A DNA stretch of 10,169 nt from Lachnospiraceae bacterium (GTDB lineage Bacteria > Bacillota_A > Clostridia > Lachnospirales > Lachnospiraceae), in contig JAILOC010000179.1 in the NCBI GenBank assembly GCA_024691045.1, forward strand, positions 1 to 10,169, written 5' to 3'. The position numbers and the translations under genes are program-made. This document shows positions 6,588 to 10,169 of the stretch, in pieces. Each line of letters starts with the position of its first letter. Position 1 is the first letter of the stretch. Below the pieces are notes generated by a model. That model saw only the letters and a list, made by a program, of their open reading frames with translations. It was not told where the DNA came from and did not search any database.

Positions 6588-7772
6588 ATGGGCAGTTATA
6601 AGGAAGACCGGAACCGCATACCAGAACCGAGATTAAAAAAGAGCCTGAGTCAGAGGATCATGGATTCACGCACCGCTAAGATCCTGCTTATCCTGATGCT
6701 GGTTCTTTTGGTATGTTATGCATGCTATATTTTCGGCGGAGCCAGGGATGACGGGCTTACCTTCGTCGATGTTCTTATTTATAACCTGCTCGCACTTGCG
6801 GGTAATGACTACGAATTCACCGAAACCCCGGGAGGAAGGATCCTCGGACTGATCGTCCTGTCACTCGGAGTTCTCGGTCTCTCCACCATCACGGGTTATA
6901 TCTCATCCGCCCTTGTGGCCAGCAAACTGAACGCGGAAAGAGGAATCAAAAAAATGCAAAACATGAAGGATCACATCATTGTCTGCGGCTGGAAAAACGA
7001 CATCAAGAGTCTTATCACCGGAATCCTGCGCAAGAACAGGAATCTCTCCGTATCGGATATCATTCTCATAACAGGAGCAGATGACGTTAAGATACAGGCA
7101 CTTAAGGATGATCCCGTTCTGGATGGTCTCAATTATCTCAAGGGTGATTTTACCGAGGAGCAGACCCTCAAGAATGCGGCAATAGCATCTGCCGCCAAGG
7201 TCCTGATCATCGGAGAAAACGGGGACAACCTCGATGACGAACTGATCGATTCAAGAGTATTCGTCACCGCGCTTCTTGCAAGAAACCTCAATTCCAAATG
7301 TCATATCTGCGCCCAGATCCGTACCGAGCGCTATCGCAACTATCTCGAAGCACAGGGCTGTGCCGAGATAATCTACACCGAAGAATACACAAGACACATA
7401 CTCACAACATCAACCAACTACAGCGGTATGAGCAAGGTCATGAGCTCACTTCTGGATAACGGTGACGGCATCTCGGTTCAGATTGAGCCCGTTTCCGAAA
7501 AGTGGATCGGAAGGAAATACTCCGATCTGTTCGATATGTACAAGAAGGATAAGAACATCCTTCTTCTGGGCATACTCGAAAACATGGGTGTTGAAAAAGA
7601 GATCAAGCACAGTATTCTTTCCGAAGCACAGAAGTCAACCAATTACGGTGAGATCATTCAGCGTCTCAAGACCGTTAAATCCATGGAAACAAATAAACCG
7701 CTCTTAAATCCCGGCGACGATTACACGATCCCCGCCAATTCGGGGGCAATAATACTGGGAATGGAGGTCTGA
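6588..7772 (+). CDS. Two-TM ion channel subunit with RCK/TrkA-type regulatory domain and atypical filter
   Basis: This 394-residue protein has a basic cytoplasmic N-terminus (1-29), TM1 about 30-50, a pore-helix-like segment about 58-70, a turn LAGNDYEF (70-77) and TM2 about 84-110. A RCK N-like Rossmann domain follows from about 128 (DHIIVCGWKND) and a TrkA-C-like domain at about 295-394 ends in NPGDDYTIPANSGAIILG. The layout is that of MthK-like ligand-gated potassium channels, but the TVGYG filter is absent. AGND sits where the filter should be, recalling the ADAGNHAD region of plant CASTOR/POLLUX channels. The nucleotide-binding glycine motif is degenerate (VCGWKND). No ribosome binding site precedes the ATG at 6588. 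The gene overlaps the downstream cyclic-nucleotide-binding gene by 1 nt. The channel fold is well supported; ion selectivity is unknown. Confidence 0.85.
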   Translation: MGSYKEDRNRIPEPRLKKSLSQRIMDSRTAKILLILMLVLLVCYACYIFGGARDDGLTFVDVLIYNLLALAGNDYEFTETPGGRILGLIVLSLGVLGLSTITGYISSALVASKLNAERGIKKMQNMKDHIIVCGWKNDIKSLITGILRKNRNLSVSDIILITGADDVKIQALKDDPVLDGLNYLKGDFTEEQTLKNAAIASAAKVLIIGENGDNLDDELIDSRVFVTALLARNLNSKCHICAQIRTERYRNYLEAQGCAEIIYTEEYTRHILTTSTNYSGMSKVMSSLLDNGDGISVQIEPVSEKWIGRKYSDLFDMYKKDKNILLLGILENMGVEKEIKHSILSEAQKSTNYGEIIQRLKTVKSMETNKPLLNPGDDYTIPANSGAIILGMEV

Positions 7773-8254
7773 TGGAATACACTGATAAACTGAAACAGTT
7801 CCCTCTTTTCAATTCCATATCGGAAAAGGATCTTGAAGACTTTGCCGCGCTCCTTAAAATGAAAAAGGCTGCCGCGGGAGAAAACATCATTACCGAAGGA
7901 TCTACCGGATCGGATATGTATTTCCTGATAGGCGGAAGCGTCGACATCATCAAGACTACCGTATTCGGTGACAAGTTCGTATGTGCAAGTCTTGACAGCG
8001 CGATGCACTGCGTATTCGGCGAAATGGCTCTCATCGACAGTGACAAAAGATCCGCTACCGTCAAGGCAAGAACGGACTGCGTATCACTCAGTATATCGAA
8101 GAGCGATTTCGATGCATTTGCGGATTCGCATCCCTCGGCCGGAGTATCGCTTCTCCGGTTCATCGGTCTCAATCTTGTCCGCAACATCCGCAAGGAGAAT
8201 GAGAACCTCAACCTGGTCTATCAGGCCCTTATAGAAGAGATTGAATCAAACTGA
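7772..8254 (+). CDS. Stand-alone cyclic nucleotide-binding domain protein
   Basis: This 160-residue protein consists essentially of one cNMP-binding beta-barrel (CAP_ED family). LFNSISEKDLEDFA (12-25) is the usual entry helix, ENIITEG and MYFLIGGSVDI are barrel strands, and FGEMALIDSDKRSATV at 82-97 is the phosphate-binding cassette. In CRP/PKA-type domains the Glu84 and Arg93 equivalents contact the ribose and cyclic phosphate, and both are present. The last 30 or so residues are a charged helix (IRKENENLNLVYQALIEEIE), probably coiled coil. There is no helix-turn-helix, so it is not a CRP-type transcription factor. The start ATG at 7772 overlaps the channel stop (TGATG) and has GGAGG at 7763-7767, 4 nt upstream. 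Close coupling to the channel gene suggests a separate gating subunit (inference). Ligand identity (cAMP, cGMP or other) cannot be read from sequence. Confidence 0.88.
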   Translation: MEYTDKLKQFPLFNSISEKDLEDFAALLKMKKAAAGENIITEGSTGSDMYFLIGGSVDIIKTTVFGDKFVCASLDSAMHCVFGEMALIDSDKRSATVKARTDCVSLSISKSDFDAFADSHPSAGVSLLRFIGLNLVRNIRKENENLNLVYQALIEEIESN

Positions 8255-8267
8255 TCATTATTCTTAC

Positions 8268-8272
8268 AGGAG
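8268..8272 (+). promoter_or_regulatory. Ribosome binding site for the hydrolase-ligase fusion gene
   Basis: AGGAG lies 10 nt before the ATG at 8283, in the 28-nt gap after the cyclic-nucleotide-binding gene. It supports 8283 as the start. No terminator or promoter is apparent in this gap, so the gene is probably co-transcribed with the two upstream genes. Confidence 0.7.
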
Positions 8273-8282
8273 TACCGAAGCT

Positions 8283-10169
8283 ATGTACAGAACCGACGAA
8301 CTGCTTTTGATCGAACATCTCACCTACATACCGGACATTCCGCCTTTTTTCTCGATCCTCAAAGGCGAAGGAATGACCGTAGGCGATTTTCTTGCAAAGA
8401 CCGATATGAACGGCCTTGATGCGGAAGTCACGTATACAACTCAGATGAACGGAACCGATTTCCGCAATGTCTTCCTTGCAATGAAAAAGAATCCCTCGAT
8501 CACAAATGCGCGCATTGTCGAGGCACACCTGGACAACGCTTTCGGTGCAGGCGGAGGTATATCAATAGTTTTGGTGAACGACTCCGATGAAGCCGGCGAA
8601 AACGGCAAGCATGAAGCGGTCGTCGCATTCAGGGGAACCGCTGAGAACGAATGGACCGATGATTTCGAAGGTGCGGGACAGGTTGATTCCCTTCAGCAGA
8701 TCAATGCTCTCGAATGGTACAAACAGGTCTACACTAAATATCAGCTTGATAACTACAACGTAACCGTCATCGGACACTCAAAGGGCGGTAATAAGGCAAA
8801 ATATGTCACCATCTTAAACGACACCCCTTTCCGATGCGTATCCTTTGACGGACAGGGCTTTTCGGATAAGTTCATCGACCATTACCGCAAGCGCATCATA
8901 GCCCGCCAGGGCATCATTGAAAACCACAACATCGATTTCGACTATGTCAACATCCTGATGAACGATGTCGGTGAAAAAACATATTACATCGGCTACGATT
9001 ACGGCAAATTCGGTTTCAGCGAATCGCACGCTCCCAACACATTCTTCGATTTCGGTGAGAACGGCGATTATAACATCCGCGTTAATCCCGGCGGACAGCG
9101 TCCCGAGATGCAGATCATCGATCAGTTCATCAACAGCATGATCCGCTCAGCCGTCAGTGAAAAGGAAAGCACCGAAACAAACCATCTCGTCGGAATGCTG
9201 GTAGAAAAGGCATTCACATTATCGAACGGATGCGATATTTCGGAATTCATAACATTCCTCTGCGATATGATCGGAGATCCCAAGTATTCCGACAATGTCG
9301 CATACCTCCTTGCTTACTGCATTCTCTATTCACGCAGAAATCCGGATCTCCTCAAATCGATGAGGAGCATCATGACCGCATTCAGGGCTGACGGCGTCCT
9401 CAAGATTATCGATATGGTCGACGATCTTGTAACCTCAAGAAAGCTCAACGCTCTTCTCGGTGTTACCGATTTCCTTGTTGTCCACGTCAACCGTCCCATC
9501 ACCAAGAGCATCAGGTCCTTCGTAAAGAAGAAATACGATGTGGACCTTAAGCCCGATCAGGTAAGCTGCATACTGCGTATCGCTTCACTTACAAGACAGA
9601 TGGTGCACTCTCTTGAACTCAACATGGACGGATCGGATCTGGTCGTCGAAGAAGTACGTCTGTCCGAGGATGATCTCAGGGAGTTCGTACTTCCCGGCAA
9701 CCTGAATATTGTTGTACTTGCAGGCGGTCTTTCCAACGAAAGAAACCTCTCACTCAAGACCGGAGTCACCGTTGCGGACATTTTAAGAAGCAGGGGAAAC
9801 AGCGTAATACTTCTCGATGCGTTCATGGGCTACGGAGATTCGGAAGAACTCTTACCCGACAACGTATTCGAAGCACCCTTCAAATATTCGCTCTCACCCG
9901 GCGATATCCCCGATGAGATACCCGATCTGTGGGCTACAAGAAAACGCCGTCCCGACCAGTCGGGTGCATACTTCGGCCCCAACGTTCTCCAGATCTGCAG
10001 ACAGTCCGACCTCATCTTCGTCGCACTTCACGGAGCTAACGGTGAGAACGGCAAGGTCCAGGCCGCATTCGACCTTCTCGGTCTCGACTACACCGGATGC
10101 GATTACTTCTCATCCGCAATATCATCCAACAAGGCTGCGGCAAAGCAGCTCATGCAGACCCTCGGAGTT
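8283..10169 (+). CDS. Mbeg1-like (DUF2974) alpha/beta hydrolase fused to a D-Ala-D-Ala ligase-like ATP-grasp domain, 3' end missing
   Basis: The frame is open for 629 codons from the ATG at 8283 to the window edge. Residues about 1-270 resemble Mbeg1-like/class 3 lipase-fold hydrolases: AFRGT (115-119), then GHSKGGNKA with nucleophile Ser166, FDGQGF with Asp189, and a His249 that could complete a triad. Residues about 275-470 are helix-rich and unassigned. From 475 the sequence is a D-Ala-D-Ala ligase N-terminal region: VVLAGGLSNERNLSLKTG with Glu486 at the position of the D-Ala-contacting Glu, ALHGANGENGKVQ at 581-593, YTG, and SSNKAAAK at 614-621 with the Lys expected to approach ATP. The grasp and catalytic core would lie beyond 10169. 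Codon-by-codon reading showed no stop at the domain junction. There is no signal peptide, so it is probably cytoplasmic. Substrate unknown; a D-Ala-D-Ala product cannot be assumed. Confidence 0.85.
   Translation, partial: MYRTDELLLIEHLTYIPDIPPFFSILKGEGMTVGDFLAKTDMNGLDAEVTYTTQMNGTDFRNVFLAMKKNPSITNARIVEAHLDNAFGAGGGISIVLVNDSDEAGENGKHEAVVAFRGTAENEWTDDFEGAGQVDSLQQINALEWYKQVYTKYQLDNYNVTVIGHSKGGNKAKYVTILNDTPFRCVSFDGQGFSDKFIDHYRKRIIARQGIIENHNIDFDYVNILMNDVGEKTYYIGYDYGKFGFSESHAPNTFFDFGENGDYNIRVNPGGQRPEMQIIDQFINSMIRSAVSEKESTETNHLVGMLVEKAFTLSNGCDISEFITFLCDMIGDPKYSDNVAYLLAYCILYSRRNPDLLKSMRSIMTAFRADGVLKIIDMVDDLVTSRKLNALLGVTDFLVVHVNRPITKSIRSFVKKKYDVDLKPDQVSCILRIASLTRQMVHSLELNMDGSDLVVEEVRLSEDDLREFVLPGNLNIVVLAGGLSNERNLSLKTGVTVADILRSRGNSVILLDAFMGYGDSEELLPDNVFEAPFKYSLSPGDIPDEIPDLWATRKRRPDQSGAYFGPNVLQICRQSDLIFVALHGANGENGKVQAAFDLLGLDYTGCDYFSSAISSNKAAAKQLMQTLGV

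Noticed and set aside
7675..8211. Minus-strand open frame of 178 codons opposite the channel end and cNMP-binding gene
   Set aside because: It is a low-complexity, Ser/Arg/Leu-rich shadow of two clear plus-strand genes, with no family resemblance.
7772..8254. CRP/FNR-family transcription factor
   Set aside because: The protein ends about 30 residues after the nucleotide-binding barrel and has no helix-turn-helix, so a direct DNA-binding role is not supported.
8283..10169. Two separate genes (hydrolase and Ddl) instead of a fusion
   Set aside because: No stop codon occurs in the frame between the domains. The junction around 9690-9710 has no ATG or GTG start with a ribosome binding site.

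Overview
The window looks like chromosomal DNA from an anaerobic Gram-positive bacterium of the Clostridia, most likely Lachnospiraceae-like. The grounds are a class II aldolase of the clostridial type, lipoprotein solute-binding proteins of the LplA family paired with a YesM/YesN-type two-component system, purine-rich ribosome binding sites and tight gene overlaps. This taxonomic call is inference from family resemblance. There are no rRNA, tRNA, CRISPR or insertion-sequence features, and no gene-free stretch exceeds about 130 bases.

Layout. (1) Positions 1-904 (+): the 3' part of a class II fructose-bisphosphate aldolase gene, closed by a strong intrinsic terminator at 918-945. (2) Positions 6456 down to 945 (-): a five-gene operon transcribed toward the aldolase. 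In order it encodes a YesN/AraC-type response regulator, an LplA-like solute-binding lipoprotein, a second lipoprotein of the AfuA/Fbp-like class, a YesM/LytS-type sensor histidine kinase, and a histidine phosphatase. All junctions overlap (20 nt, then three 4-nt overlaps), and three of the downstream genes start with GTG or TTG. No ABC permease or ATPase is present, so the binding proteins look like ligand receptors for the kinase, as in staphylococcal HptA-HptS-HptR and clostridial XylFII-LytS-YesN. (3) Positions 6457-6587: a divergent promoter region with four T-tracts at exact 10-bp spacing. (4) Positions 6588-10169 (+): a divergent operon. It encodes a two-TM channel with an RCK/TrkA-type domain and a non-canonical selectivity filter, a free-standing cyclic-nucleotide-binding protein (1-nt overlap with the channel gene), and a large open frame running off the window. 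That last frame joins an Mbeg1-like (DUF2974) alpha/beta hydrolase to a D-Ala-D-Ala ligase-like ATP-grasp domain.

How the genes may work together. The minus-strand operon reads as a complete extracellular sensing circuit: lipoprotein receptor(s), kinase, regulator, with a cytoplasmic phosphatase as a co-expressed effector. A sugar or sugar phosphate is a reasonable guess for the ligand but is not proven by the sequence. The plus-strand operon is the most novel part. Channel and cyclic-nucleotide sensor are separate polypeptides made from adjoining genes, followed by a hydrolase-ligase fusion. A nucleotide-controlled ion flux linked to an envelope- or peptide-modifying enzyme is the working hypothesis.
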